Assembly: GCF_004345245.1 (NCBI RefSeq)
Contig: NZ_SLUQ01000009.1
Coordinates: 310,001-374,000, forward strand
Direction of reading: 5' to 3'
DNA length: 64,000 nt
Source: Rhizobium sp. BK251
GTDB lineage: Bacteria > Pseudomonadota > Alphaproteobacteria > Rhizobiales > Rhizobiaceae
In this document: piece after piece, positions 50,441 to 61,036 of the stretch
Position numbering within the stretch: position 1 is the first letter of the stretch
Layout of the letters: the number at the start of each line of letters is the position of its first letter
Notes under the pieces: generated by a model
What the model saw: only the letters and a program-made list of their open reading frames with translations
The model's database searches: none
What the model was told of the DNA's origin: nothing
Program-made: the position numbers and the translations under genes

Positions 50441-51238
50441 ATGGCAACCCCTCTGTCGCCCCTGCACGAGACGATACACAAGCAGACCGCCAAGGAAATG
50501 ATCCGCGACAAGATCATTTCCATGATCGCCTCGGGCATTCTGCAATTGGGCGACGAGTTGCCGAGCGAGCGGGAACTGGCGACCATGCTGATGGTCAGCC
50601 GCGAGACGGTGCGTGGCGCGATCCAGCGGCTTGCCGGCGAAGGCGTGGTGCAGGTTTCGCAAGGGGCGAGGACCCGGGTGGCCCGGGTGGATGTCGAGGT
50701 CAGCGCCCAGCGGATCGGCGTTACGAACCCGACCTCGATCAATGGCTACAGCCTCGAGGCGGTGCACGCGGCGCGGCTGCTCGTCGAGACGTCCGTCGTC
50801 GCCGACGCGGCCCGCAACCTGAGCGCCGAGGACATCAGGCGGCTGGAGGATTCGATCGCTGCCCAGGAGCAGGCGCTGAACGACCCGGTCCGCTTCCTCA
50901 TCTGCGACCGCGAGTTCCACCTGACGATCTACTACGCTTCCAAGAACCGCCTGCTCGCAGATTTCGTGGTCGATCTCTACACCTACATGCTCGACCATCG
51001 GCGCATCGCCATGGCGCAGCCGGGGGCGATCGAAAAGAGCCTGGAGGACCACCGTTTCATCGTGAGGGCGCTGAAGATGCGCAATCCGGAAGCGGTGTCG
51101 GCCGCCTTCGCCGAACATATCCTGCGCATCCACGATACCTCGCGCGCGGTCGACGAAGGCGGGCTTGCAGATACGGGGCAGAAGACGGCGCAAACCATCC
51201 CATTCAACGCCGCCGGCGGGAAAAAGGAGTCGGCCTGA
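50441..51238 (+). CDS. GntR-family (FCD) transcriptional regulator
   Basis: A 265-residue regulator. The N-terminal winged helix-turn-helix contains LPSERELATMLMVSRETVRGAIQRL. The C-terminal FCD effector domain has the usual metal-ligand set in DREFHLTIY, DHRFIVRAL and AEHILRIHD. FCD domains bind small carboxylates, fitting an acid-sugar inducer. It begins 12 bases after a perfect inverted repeat, its probable operator. It is followed by denD one base after its stop, so it is part of the rightward operon and probably autoregulated. Confidence 0.92.
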   Translation: MATPLSPLHETIHKQTAKEMIRDKIISMIASGILQLGDELPSERELATMLMVSRETVRGAIQRLAGEGVVQVSQGARTRVARVDVEVSAQRIGVTNPTSINGYSLEAVHAARLLVETSVVADAARNLSAEDIRRLEDSIAAQEQALNDPVRFLICDREFHLTIYYASKNRLLADFVVDLYTYMLDHRRIAMAQPGAIEKSLEDHRFIVRALKMRNPEAVSAAFAEHILRIHDTSRAVDEGGLADTGQKTAQTIPFNAAGGKKESA

Positions 51239-51239
51239 G

Positions 51240-52232
51240 ATGAAAATACTGATTATCGGAGCGGCCGGCATGATCGGCCGCAAGTTGGTGCGCGCGCTGC
51301 TGACGCAAGGGGAGATCAGCGGAAAGGCGATCAACAGGCTGGTGCTGGCCGACATCACCATGCCGGAAAAGCCTGAGTTCGCCGGGGAAATAGAGACGGT
51401 GGTCGCCGATCTTTCACTTCCCGAGACGGGCGCGGCACTCATACAGTCGCGGCCGGACCTCATTTTCCATCTCGCGGCTATTGTCTCCGGCGAGGCGGAG
51501 GTCGACTTCGACAAGGGCTACGCCGTCAATTTGGACGGCACGCGATCTCTCTTCGAGGCAATCCGCCAGGCAGGCCTGAAAGAGCCCTACACGCCGAAGG
51601 TCGTGTTCACGTCCTCGATCGCCGTCTTCGGCGAGCCGCTGCCGGAAGTGATCAGCGACACGCAGTGCCTGACGCCGCTGACGAGCTACGGCACCCAGAA
51701 GGCGATCTGCGAGTTGCTGCTTGCCGACTATTCACGCAAGGGCTTCTTCGACGGTATCGGCATCCGCCTGCCGACGATCTCGATCCGCCCCGGCAAGCCG
51801 AACAAGGCGGCCTCCGGCTTCTTTTCCAGCATCCTGCGCGAGCCGCTGATCGGCCAGGAGGCGGTGCTGCCCGTCAGCGAAACCGTGCGCCATTGGTTTG
51901 CGAGCCCGCGCGCGGCGGTAAAGTTCCTCCTTCATGCGGCCGAACTCGACACGGCGCCGCTCGGCCACCAGCGCAGCATTACCATGCCGGGTCTTTGCGC
52001 AACGGTCGGCGAGGAAATCGAGGCCTTGCGCCGGGTGGCCGGTGAGGATGCCGTCAAGCTGATCCGTCGCGAGCCGAACGCCGCAATTGCCGATATCGTC
52101 GCCGGATGGCCGCAAGGCTTCGACGCGCGGCGCGCCGAGGCGCTGGGCTTCAAGTCGGAAAATTCCTTCGACGACATCATCCGCGTCCATATCGAGGACG
52201 AACTCCAGAACAATATCGCGGAGCGTGCCTGA
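51240..52232 (+). CDS. denD: D-erythronate dehydrogenase-type NAD-dependent epimerase/dehydratase family protein
   Basis: A 330-residue extended short-chain dehydrogenase/reductase. The NAD motif is GAAGMIGRKL and the catalytic pair is in SYGTQKA (YxxxK). With an otnK kinase and an otnC aldolase directly downstream it matches DenD, which oxidises D-erythronate to 2-oxo-tetronate. The start at ATG 51240 follows AGGAG in the end of the regulator gene. Only one base lies between it and the otnK start. Confidence 0.9.
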   Translation: MKILIIGAAGMIGRKLVRALLTQGEISGKAINRLVLADITMPEKPEFAGEIETVVADLSLPETGAALIQSRPDLIFHLAAIVSGEAEVDFDKGYAVNLDGTRSLFEAIRQAGLKEPYTPKVVFTSSIAVFGEPLPEVISDTQCLTPLTSYGTQKAICELLLADYSRKGFFDGIGIRLPTISIRPGKPNKAASGFFSSILREPLIGQEAVLPVSETVRHWFASPRAAVKFLLHAAELDTAPLGHQRSITMPGLCATVGEEIEALRRVAGEDAVKLIRREPNAAIADIVAGWPQGFDARRAEALGFKSENSFDDIIRVHIEDELQNNIAERA

Positions 52233-52233
52233 A

Positions 52234-53484
52234 ATGCTGCTTGGTGCGATCGCCGACGACTTCACCGGCGCGAGCGACCTTGCCAATACGCTCGCCAGGG
52301 GTGGCATGTCGACCGTCCAGTTCGTGGGCTACGGCCACGGCGAGGTGAATTGTGAGGCAGGCGTGGTCTCCCTGAAGACCCGCTCGGCGCCTGTTGCCGA
52401 CGCAGTGCAGCAGTCGCTCGCCGCGGCGCGCTGGCTCCTCGCCCAAGGTTGCGAGCAGATCATCTTCAAATATTGCTCGACGTTCGATTCCACGCCCGAG
52501 GGTAATATCGGCCCTGTTGCCGAGGCATTGCTCGACCTGCTCGGCGCCGACGTCACCGTCGTCTGTCCGGCTTTTCCGGGCGCCGGGCGCCGGCTCTTCA
52601 TGGGCCACCTCTTCGTCGGCGACCGGTTGCTCAGCGAATCCGGCATGCAGAACCATCCGCTGACGCCGATGACCGACCCTGACATCCGCCGCTGGCTGCG
52701 GCTGCAGACGAAGGGCGAGGTCGGCAGCATCACCTTTGACACGATCCGCAGCGGCGAGCAGGCCATCCGCGATGCCTTTGATGCGGAGAGTAAGGCCGGA
52801 CGGCGGCTGGTCGTCGCCGACGCCGTTGCCGACCCGGATCTTCTGGCGATCGGCAAGGCGATCGCCAGCCACAAGCTTGTTACCGGCGGATCTGGCATCG
52901 CGCAGGGGCTACCCGAAAACTTCCGCAGCCGCGGAAAGCTTGCCGACCGGGCGGCTGCCCTTCCCGTCGCGCAAGGCCGCGGGATCGTGCTCTGCGGGTC
53001 GTGTTCGACCGCCTCGCAGGATCAGGTGAAGCACTACCTGGGCGATCACCCGGGCCTTGCGATCGATCCTGGCGAACTGATGACCGAGCGCATGACCGTG
53101 GAGCGTGCGGCAGCCTGGATCCGCGAGCAGGACGGGCGGACGCCGATCATCTATTCGACCGCTGCGCCGCAATCGGTCTCCGCGGCACAGGACAGGTTCG
53201 GCCGCGAGGCAGTGGCGAAAGCGATCGAAGGCTTCTTCGCCGGGCTTGCACGCCATCTTGCCGATACCGGTACGAGGCGCATCGTTGTCGGCGGTGGTGA
53301 GACTTCCGGCGCGATCGTCGAGGCCCTTAAGCTTACGAGCATGCAGATCGGACCCGAAATCGATCCCGGCGTGCCGGTGCTGGTCGCCGATCGCGGCGGC
53401 CCGCTCGGCCTCGCTCTGAAGAGCGGCAATTTCGGCGCGCCGGATTTCTTCAGCAAGGCATTGGAAAGGGTGGGCCGCCCATGA
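52234..53484 (+). CDS. otnK: 3-oxo-tetronate kinase (DUF1537 four-carbon acid sugar kinase)
   Basis: A 416-residue kinase of the former DUF1537 family. The N-terminal domain starts LGAIADDFTGASDLANTLAR, holding the catalytic acidic pair; the C-terminal nucleotide domain has VVGGGETSGAIVEAL. OtnK phosphorylates 3-oxo-tetronate to the 4-phosphate. It overlaps otnC by four bases (ATGA). Family member and order (dehydrogenase, kinase, aldolase) agree with the described D-erythronate/L-threonate pathways. Confidence 0.92.
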   Translation: MLLGAIADDFTGASDLANTLARGGMSTVQFVGYGHGEVNCEAGVVSLKTRSAPVADAVQQSLAAARWLLAQGCEQIIFKYCSTFDSTPEGNIGPVAEALLDLLGADVTVVCPAFPGAGRRLFMGHLFVGDRLLSESGMQNHPLTPMTDPDIRRWLRLQTKGEVGSITFDTIRSGEQAIRDAFDAESKAGRRLVVADAVADPDLLAIGKAIASHKLVTGGSGIAQGLPENFRSRGKLADRAAALPVAQGRGIVLCGSCSTASQDQVKHYLGDHPGLAIDPGELMTERMTVERAAAWIREQDGRTPIIYSTAAPQSVSAAQDRFGREAVAKAIEGFFAGLARHLADTGTRRIVVGGGETSGAIVEALKLTSMQIGPEIDPGVPVLVADRGGPLGLALKSGNFGAPDFFSKALERVGRP

Positions 53485-54116
53485 GCGAACAGGCTGTCCG
53501 TGAAAAGATCGTGCAATGGGGAAAGTCGCTCTTCGACCGAGGCCTCACCGCTGGTTCCTCCGGAAACATTTCGGTGCGCATCGAGGACGGTTATCTGGCC
53601 ACTCCGACCAACTCCTGCCTCGGCTTCCTGGAGCCTGACCGGCTGTCGAAGCTCGACGCAGAGGGCCTGCATGTCTCGGGCGACGCGCCGACGAAGGAAC
53701 TGCCGCTGCACTTTGCATTCTACGAGGGACGCGCCGAATGCCGGGCCGTCGTGCATCTGCATTCGACCTTTGCCACAGCGCTCTCATGCCTCAGCGATGT
53801 CGACCCGAAGGACTCCATTCCGCCGATCACGCCCTATGTGGTGATGCGCGTCGGCAGGGTGCCGGTGGTGCCCTACACCCGGCCAGGCTCGCCCGAGGTT
53901 AAGCCGTTGATCGCCGCGATCGTCGGTGAGCACAGCGCCGCACTTCTGGAGAACCATGGGCCGATCGTCTCCGGCGCCAGCCTCGATTCGACGGTCTTTG
54001 CCATCGAGGAGCTGGAGGAAGCGGCAAAGCTTGCGATCATCACGCGCGGAATGCCCGTGAGATATCTCGGCCAGGAGGCGATCGAGGAGTTGAACCGCAC
54101 TTTCAAGCTGCGGTGA
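53481..54116 (+). CDS. otnC: 3-oxo-tetronate 4-phosphate decarboxylase (class II aldolase family)
   Basis: A 211-residue class II aldolase/adducin-family enzyme. The zinc ligands are in VHLHSTFATAL, a third histidine in LLENHGPIV, and the catalytic glutamate region in PTKELPLHFA. OtnC decarboxylates 3-oxo-tetronate 4-phosphate to dihydroxyacetone phosphate, linking the pathway to glycolysis. It is translationally coupled to the kinase gene. 91 bases separate it from the next gene. Confidence 0.92.
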   Translation: MSEQAVREKIVQWGKSLFDRGLTAGSSGNISVRIEDGYLATPTNSCLGFLEPDRLSKLDAEGLHVSGDAPTKELPLHFAFYEGRAECRAVVHLHSTFATALSCLSDVDPKDSIPPITPYVVMRVGRVPVVPYTRPGSPEVKPLIAAIVGEHSAALLENHGPIVSGASLDSTVFAIEELEEAAKLAIITRGMPVRYLGQEAIEELNRTFKLR

Positions 54117-54207
54117 TGGTGCCAGCATTCCGGAGAGAACGCATTGCCGGCGCCGCAGGATCGGCCTTGCAGCCGGCCGAATGATACCGAGGCAAGGGGA
54201 GGACGAC

Positions 54208-54621
54208 ATGCTTGCAACGAAGACCGCATTGACCATTGAGGCTGCAAAGGCGATCGCCGCAACCTGTGAGGCGGAAGCAAAGAGGCAGGGCCTCAGGCTG
54301 GTCATCGCCATTGTCGACGACGGCGGACATCTCGTGCTGCTCCATCGCGACGACGGCGCGCAGGTCGGCAGCGTCGAGATCGCCACGCTGAAGGCGCGCA
54401 CCGCCGTGCTGTTCCGCCGTCACACCAGGCAGTTTCAGGATGTCGTTGAAGGCGAAGGCCGCTATGCTCTACTCTGCATACCGAACGGCATTCCGCTCGA
54501 CGGCGGTGTGCTGCTGAAGGTAGGCGAAGAGATCATCGGCGCGATCGGCGTCAGCGGTGCGAGTGACGAAGCCGATGGCGATATCGGCCGCATCGGCGCG
54601 AAGCTGCTCGAAAGTCTCTAA
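54208..54621 (+). CDS. GlcG/HbpS-family heme-binding-like protein
   Basis: A 137-residue protein of the GlcG/HbpS family (formerly DUF336). Characteristic stretches are LVIAIVDDGGHLVLLHRDDGA and EEIIGAIGVSGASDEAD. Members bind heme or corrins or accompany glycolate and diol metabolism; many are found in sugar-acid operons without a known role. ATG 54208 is preceded by GGGGAGG. It is probably part of the rightward operon. Confidence 0.88.
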   Translation: MLATKTALTIEAAKAIAATCEAEAKRQGLRLVIAIVDDGGHLVLLHRDDGAQVGSVEIATLKARTAVLFRRHTRQFQDVVEGEGRYALLCIPNGIPLDGGVLLKVGEEIIGAIGVSGASDEADGDIGRIGAKLLESL

Positions 54622-54655
54622 GCGCTGGCAATACGAAGGAAAGGAAGGCAGGTCC

Positions 54656-55558
54656 ATGCCGGACAGGAAGAATATCGCGGTCATCGGTCTTGGCTCCATG
54701 GGATTCGGCATGGCGGCGTCACTGCTTCGTGCCGGCCATGCCGTGTCGGGCTGCGATGTCGCCGCCGGCGCCAGGGACAGGCTGCGAGATAGCGGCGGCC
54801 AGGCCTTCGACACGCCTGCGGACACGGCCCGCGATGCCGAGATTGCTGTCATCGTGGTCCTGAACGCGGCCCAGACCGAAACCGTGCTCTTCGGCAGCGC
54901 GGGTGTCGCATCGGTCCTGCGTCCCGGATCGGTCATCATTTCCTGCGCGACCATCCCCCCGGCGCAGGCGCGCGCCTTTGCTGCGCGGGCGGCAGAGCAA
55001 GGGCTGCATTATCTGGACGCGCCGATCAGCGGTGGGTCGGTGAAGTCTGAAGCCGGCAAGCTGACGATCATGGCTTCCGGCACCCCGGATGCATTCAAGG
55101 CGGCTCGCCCGGCGCTCGACGCGATGGCGGAAACAGTGTTCGAACTTGGAGACGAGGCGGGGATCGGATCGTCCTTCAAGATCGTCAACCAGCTTCTGGC
55201 AGGCGTCCATATCGCCGCGGCCTGCGAGGCCATTACCTTTGCGAAGAGCCTGGGGCTCGACATCTCCCGGGTCTTCGAGGTCATCACCCGCTCGGCCGGA
55301 AACAGCTGGATGTTCGAAAACCGCGTGCCCCACATTCTCGAGGGCGATTATTCGCCGCGCAGCGCCGTCTCGATCTTCACCAAGGATCTCGGGCTCGTTT
55401 CCGAGATCGGATTGAGCGGAAAGTTTCCCCTCCCGATCGCGAGTGCCGCCCTTCAGCTCTTTGTCATGACCGAGGCGGCCGGCATGGGAAAGGATGACGA
55501 CGCCTCCGTCGCACGGCTTCTCGCGAAGATCGCCGGGCTGGAGCTGCCGGGGAAATAA
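54656..55558 (+). CDS. ltnD: L-threonate dehydrogenase-type beta-hydroxyacid dehydrogenase
   Basis: A 300-residue member of the 3-hydroxyisobutyrate dehydrogenase family. The NAD motif is VIGLGSMGFGMAASLL, the substrate loop is DAPISGGSVKSEAGKLTIMASG, and the catalytic lysine is in SSFKIVNQLL. In context it fits LtnD, which oxidises L-threonate to 2-oxo-tetronate. Having both DenD and LtnD would let the locus use erythronate and threonate. An isomerase to 3-oxo-tetronate would still be needed. It is the last gene of the rightward operon. Confidence 0.88.
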   Translation: MPDRKNIAVIGLGSMGFGMAASLLRAGHAVSGCDVAAGARDRLRDSGGQAFDTPADTARDAEIAVIVVLNAAQTETVLFGSAGVASVLRPGSVIISCATIPPAQARAFAARAAEQGLHYLDAPISGGSVKSEAGKLTIMASGTPDAFKAARPALDAMAETVFELGDEAGIGSSFKIVNQLLAGVHIAAACEAITFAKSLGLDISRVFEVITRSAGNSWMFENRVPHILEGDYSPRSAVSIFTKDLGLVSEIGLSGKFPLPIASAALQLFVMTEAAGMGKDDDASVARLLAKIAGLELPGK

Positions 55559-55649
55559 GGGCCTCGGCGCGCCTTCCAATCACAAGTTCCGGCCGGTTGC
55601 GGATTGGGCTTGACGATGGCCGGGGGCAGACCTAACCTCGCGCACATTC

Positions 55650-55765
55650 ACCAGGGGTGTCCCGACAAGGGGCTGAGATTCTGCTGGCGAGATCCGGGCT
55701 TTATCCGGCTTGAGCAGCGCAGTGACCCGTTGAACCTGATCCAGTTCATACTGGCGTAGGGACGG
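55650..55765 (+). promoter_or_regulatory. TPP riboswitch (thi box)
   Basis: The conserved thiamine-pyrophosphate aptamer is evident: GGGGTGTCCCGAC (from 55654), then GGGGCTGAGA (from 55669), and the signature TGACCCGTTGAACCTGATC, closed by CTGGCGTAGGGA (to 55762). It lies about 100 bases before thiC. The intervening region probably forms the expression platform; the thiC ribosome site GGAGCC (55861-55866) would be masked when TPP is bound. This element type was first described upstream of rhizobial thiC. Confidence 0.97.
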
Positions 55766-55871
55766 TGCAAGCGCTGCCTGGATTCGAAATCCCTTACTGG
55801 GCTCCTGTCAGCGTCTTTCCATCATTCCGGCTGAGGACTGGGTCTCCAAACTTAACACTTGGAGCCTCACG

Positions 55872-57698
<1,827 letters not shown>

Positions 57699-57699
57699 T

Positions 57700-58674
57700 A
57701 TGCGCATTCTCGTCAAAGGGGCCGGCGTCGCCGGCCTCACTGCGGCCCATGAGCTTGCCGCACGCGGGGCGGAGGTAACGGTTGTCGACCCGCGGCCGGG
57801 CTTCGGCCATGCCGCCTCTTGGTTTGCAGGCGGCATGCTCGCGCCCTGGTGCGAGCGCGAGGGCGCAGAGGAAAGGGTGTTACTGAGAGGCCGCGACGCG
57901 GCCGATTGGTGGGATGCCGTGCTTCCCGGCGAAGTGCAGCGCAAGGGAACCCTGGTCGTCGCCCCGCCTCGCGATGCTGCCGAACTGAGGCGGTTTGCTT
58001 CCCGTACTTCGGGTTACGAATGGCTCGGCGAGACGGAGATCGCGATGCTGGAACCGGCCCTTGCGGGCCGTTTCCGGCTGGCCCTCTTCTTCCCGAGCGA
58101 GGCGCATCTGGACCCCCGCCGGGCACTGCCGGCTCTCCGGACAAAGCTCGCTGCCGCCGGCGTGCGATTTGTCGAAGAGGCGCAGGCAGAGGATGCGTTC
58201 GACCGCATCCTCGATTGCACGGGCGCGGCGCGCATTGCCGATCGCTCGGGACTGCGCGGCGTGCGCGGCGAGATGCTCTATCTCAGAAGTGCCGAGATCG
58301 AGCTTGCTCGGCCCGTCCGGCTGCTGCATCCGCGCATACCCGTCTATATCGTGCCGCGCGGCGACGGGCTCTTCATGGTCGGGGCGACGATGATCGAGGC
58401 CGACGACGAAGGGCCGATCACGGCACGCTCGCTGATGGAGCTGCTGAACGCCGCCTATACGCTGCACCCGGCCTTCGCCGAAGCTGCCGTTGCCGAGACC
58501 GGAACGGGTGTCCGCCCCGCCTTCGCCGACAATTTCCCGCGCGTCATTACTGCGGGCACGACCATCGCCATCAACGGCCTCTACCGCCACGGCTTCCTGC
58601 TGGCGCCCGCCATGGCGCGCGAGGCGACTGAGGTCATGTTCGCCGAACAGCTGAAAGAGAGAAATTTCCCATGA
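57700..58674 (+). CDS. thiO: Glycine oxidase ThiO
   Basis: A 324-residue FAD-dependent amine oxidase (DAO fold) that makes dehydroglycine for thiazole synthesis, the aerobic substitute for tyrosine lyase ThiH. The FAD motif is VKGAGVAGLTAAHELAARGAEVTVVD at the N-terminus; the C-terminal block AINGLYRHGFLLAPAMA closes the FAD site. It starts one base after the thiC stop and overlaps thiS by four bases. Confidence 0.95.
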   Translation: MRILVKGAGVAGLTAAHELAARGAEVTVVDPRPGFGHAASWFAGGMLAPWCEREGAEERVLLRGRDAADWWDAVLPGEVQRKGTLVVAPPRDAAELRRFASRTSGYEWLGETEIAMLEPALAGRFRLALFFPSEAHLDPRRALPALRTKLAAAGVRFVEEAQAEDAFDRILDCTGAARIADRSGLRGVRGEMLYLRSAEIELARPVRLLHPRIPVYIVPRGDGLFMVGATMIEADDEGPITARSLMELLNAAYTLHPAFAEAAVAETGTGVRPAFADNFPRVITAGTTIAINGLYRHGFLLAPAMAREATEVMFAEQLKERNFP

Positions 58675-58868
58675 GACTGACCATCAACGGCGAGACCCAG
58701 GAGGTCGCATCCGCGACGCTTTCCGAGCTGCTGGCGCTTCTCGAATATGAGGGCGAATGGCTCGCGACGGCCGTCAACGGCGAGCTCGTCCATCGTGACG
58801 AGCGTGCGCGTTTCGAACTCAACGACAGCGACCGGATCGAGATCCTGTCGCCGATGCAGGGAGGCTGA
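58671..58868 (+). CDS. thiS: Thiamine sulfur carrier protein ThiS
   Basis: A 65-residue ubiquitin-fold sulfur carrier ending in the required Gly-Gly (PMQGG). The C-terminal glycine is adenylated and converted to thiocarboxylate, which supplies sulfur to ThiG. No thiF gene is present in this operon, so the activating enzyme must be encoded elsewhere. ATGA overlap with thiO; thiG follows after one base. Confidence 0.96.
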   Translation: MRLTINGETQEVASATLSELLALLEYEGEWLATAVNGELVHRDERARFELNDSDRIEILSPMQGG

Positions 58869-58869
58869 C

Positions 58870-59643
58870 ATGCTCGAATTGTACGGCACCACCATTTCGT
58901 CGCGCCTGTTGCTGGGCACGGCGCGCTATCCCTCCCCGGCGATTCTCGCTGAAGCCGTCCGGCGATCGCAGACCGCGATCGTCACCGTCTCGTTGCGACG
59001 CGAGACCGCCGGCGGCAAGACGGGCGGCGCCTTCTTCGAGATGATCCGCGATCTCGGCGTGCGGGTTCTGCCCAATACGGCAGGCTGCCACAGCGTCTCC
59101 GAGGCCGTGCTGACGGCGAAGATGGCGCGCGAGGTCTTCGCGACGAACTGGATCAAGGTGGAAGTGATTGGCCACCACGACACGCTCCAGCCGGATGTGT
59201 TCGCGCTCGTCGAGGCGGCGCGTATCCTGACCGCTGAGGGCTTCGAGGTGTTTCCCTACACGACGGATGATCTTGTCGTCGCGGAAAAACTGCTGGAGGC
59301 TGGCTGCAAGGTGCTGATGCCCTGGTGCGCGCCGATCGGCAGCGCCGCCGGTCCGCTGAACCTCACTGCGCTCAGGGCGATGCGGGCTCATTTCCCCGAC
59401 GTCCCGCTTGTTGTCGATGCCGGAATCGGTCGACCCTCACACGCGGCGACGGTGATGGAGCTCGGCTACGATGCCGTTCTGCTCAACACTGCCGTCTCTG
59501 GTGCGGCTGATCCGGCCGCCATGGCGGGAGCCTTCGCCAAGGCGATCGAGGCCGGAAACGAGGCCTTCTACGCCGGCATGCTCGAGCCGCGCGACATGGC
59601 GGTACCCTCAACGCCCGTCATCGGAAAGGCCGTGTTCGCATGA
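58870..59643 (+). CDS. thiG: Thiazole synthase
   Basis: A 257-residue TIM-barrel enzyme that joins deoxyxylulose phosphate, dehydroglycine and ThiS-thiocarboxylate into the thiazole phosphate ring. The Schiff-base lysine is in NWIKVEVIG; phosphate-binding segments include LMPWCAPIGS and VVDAGIGRPSHAATVMELG. The start ATG 58870 lies one base after thiS. It overlaps thiE by four bases. Confidence 0.97.
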   Translation: MLELYGTTISSRLLLGTARYPSPAILAEAVRRSQTAIVTVSLRRETAGGKTGGAFFEMIRDLGVRVLPNTAGCHSVSEAVLTAKMAREVFATNWIKVEVIGHHDTLQPDVFALVEAARILTAEGFEVFPYTTDDLVVAEKLLEAGCKVLMPWCAPIGSAAGPLNLTALRAMRAHFPDVPLVVDAGIGRPSHAATVMELGYDAVLLNTAVSGAADPAAMAGAFAKAIEAGNEAFYAGMLEPRDMAVPSTPVIGKAVFA

Positions 59644-60245
59644 AGCTCGACCCCTTCTACCTCATCGTCGACAGCGCCGAGTGGATCGAACGGCTCGTGC
59701 CGCTCGGCGTGAAGCTGGTGCAGCTGCGCATCAAGGATATGCCGGAGGATGAGCTGCGCGGCGAAATCCGTCGTTCCAAGGCGATCTGCACTGCCCATGG
59801 CTGCCAGCTCATCGTCAACGACTATTGGCGTATCGCCATCGAGGAAGGCTGCGACTTCGTGCATCTCGGGCAGGAGGATCTTGAAGCTGCCGATCTGGCG
59901 GCGATCCGCGCGGTCGGGCTGAAGCTCGGGCTTTCGACCCATGACGACGCAGAGCTGGAAACCGCGCTTGCCGCCCGACCCGACTATGTCGCGCTGGGGC
60001 CGGTCTATCCGACGATTCTGAAGGCGATGAAGTGGGAACCGCAGGGCCTGGAGAAGCTCCGGCTCTGGAAGGAACGCGTGGCTCCGCTGCCGCTGGTTGC
60101 GATCGGCGGGCTGAACGTCGAGCGGCTGGAGGGCGTCTTTGCGCATGGCGCGGACAGTGCCGCCGTCGTCACCGACATCACCCGCAACGCCGATCCGGAA
60201 GCCCGAACGCGCGAATGGATCGAAAGGACGGCCCAATGGCGCTGA
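59640..60245 (+). CDS. thiE: Thiamine phosphate synthase
   Basis: A 201-residue TIM-barrel enzyme condensing HMP-pyrophosphate with thiazole phosphate. Visible motifs are LVQLRIKD, LIVNDYWRIA (pyrophosphate/Mg site), VHLGQEDL and VAIGGLNVERL. It starts inside the last codon of thiG (ATGA) and overlaps thiD by ten bases, so the whole operon is translationally chained. Confidence 0.95.
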   Translation: MKLDPFYLIVDSAEWIERLVPLGVKLVQLRIKDMPEDELRGEIRRSKAICTAHGCQLIVNDYWRIAIEEGCDFVHLGQEDLEAADLAAIRAVGLKLGLSTHDDAELETALAARPDYVALGPVYPTILKAMKWEPQGLEKLRLWKERVAPLPLVAIGGLNVERLEGVFAHGADSAAVVTDITRNADPEARTREWIERTAQWR

Positions 60246-61036
60246 ACGGGGAACGGCACGTTCTCGTCGTTGCCGGCTCCGATTCATCGGGAGGCGCGGG
60301 CATTGCGCGCGACATAGAGACGATCGCCGGACGCGGCGTTAAAACCTGCCTCGCGGTGACAGCGATCACCGTGCAGACACATCATGCGGTGCGGCAGGTC
60401 GTGCCGGCAGATGCCATGCTCGTCGAAGCGCAGATGCGCTCAGCGCTCGAAGCCAATGACGTGGCCGCCGTGAAGATCGGCATGCTCGGGACGGAGGAAA
60501 TCATTGCCGCCGTTGCCTCCGTTCTCGACCACCACGAACACATTCCGGTGGTTCTCGATCCGGTCCTCGCCGCAAGCTCCGGCGGACGACTGCTTGGCGA
60601 GGACGCGGTGGGAATACTCAAGACGAAGCTCCTTCGCCATTGTGCTGTTCTGACGCCCAATCTTGGAGAGCTGGGCACTTTGACAGGCAAACGGCCGGCC
60701 CGGGACGAGACGGAGGCACTGGATCAGGCACAGGCCCTCCTTTCCCTGATTCGGCAAGGTGGGGCGATACTGGTCAAGGGCGGTCACGGGCACGGACCGT
60801 GGTCGACGGACATCCTCGTGCGCGACGGGAGGCCGCCGGAGCGCTTCGAAGCGAAGCGCCTCGCGGTCGAGATGCGCGGAACGGGCTGCATGCTCGCAAG
60901 CGGCATCGCCGCCTATCTGGCGAAGGGCGAAACCCTCTCAGACAGCGTCGCCAAGGCGAAAGCCTTGCTTCACGACAAGCTCTCGGCGCAAGCGGAAAGG
61001 AATGGACCTTCCGTCACTCTCATCCCGCAGGCGTGA
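60236..61036 (+). CDS. thiD: Hydroxymethylpyrimidine (phosphate) kinase
   Basis: A 266-residue ribokinase-fold enzyme phosphorylating HMP and HMP-phosphate. Motifs are VVAGSDSSGGAGIARDIETI at the N-terminus, VLDPVLAASSGGRLL in the middle and GTGCMLASGIAAYLAKG at the catalytic site. It completes a thiCOSGED set. Its 3' end overlaps the 3' end of the convergent hutC gene by 17 bases. Confidence 0.95.
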   Translation: MALNGERHVLVVAGSDSSGGAGIARDIETIAGRGVKTCLAVTAITVQTHHAVRQVVPADAMLVEAQMRSALEANDVAAVKIGMLGTEEIIAAVASVLDHHEHIPVVLDPVLAASSGGRLLGEDAVGILKTKLLRHCAVLTPNLGELGTLTGKRPARDETEALDQAQALLSLIRQGGAILVKGGHGHGPWSTDILVRDGRPPERFEAKRLAVEMRGTGCMLASGIAAYLAKGETLSDSVAKAKALLHDKLSAQAERNGPSVTLIPQA

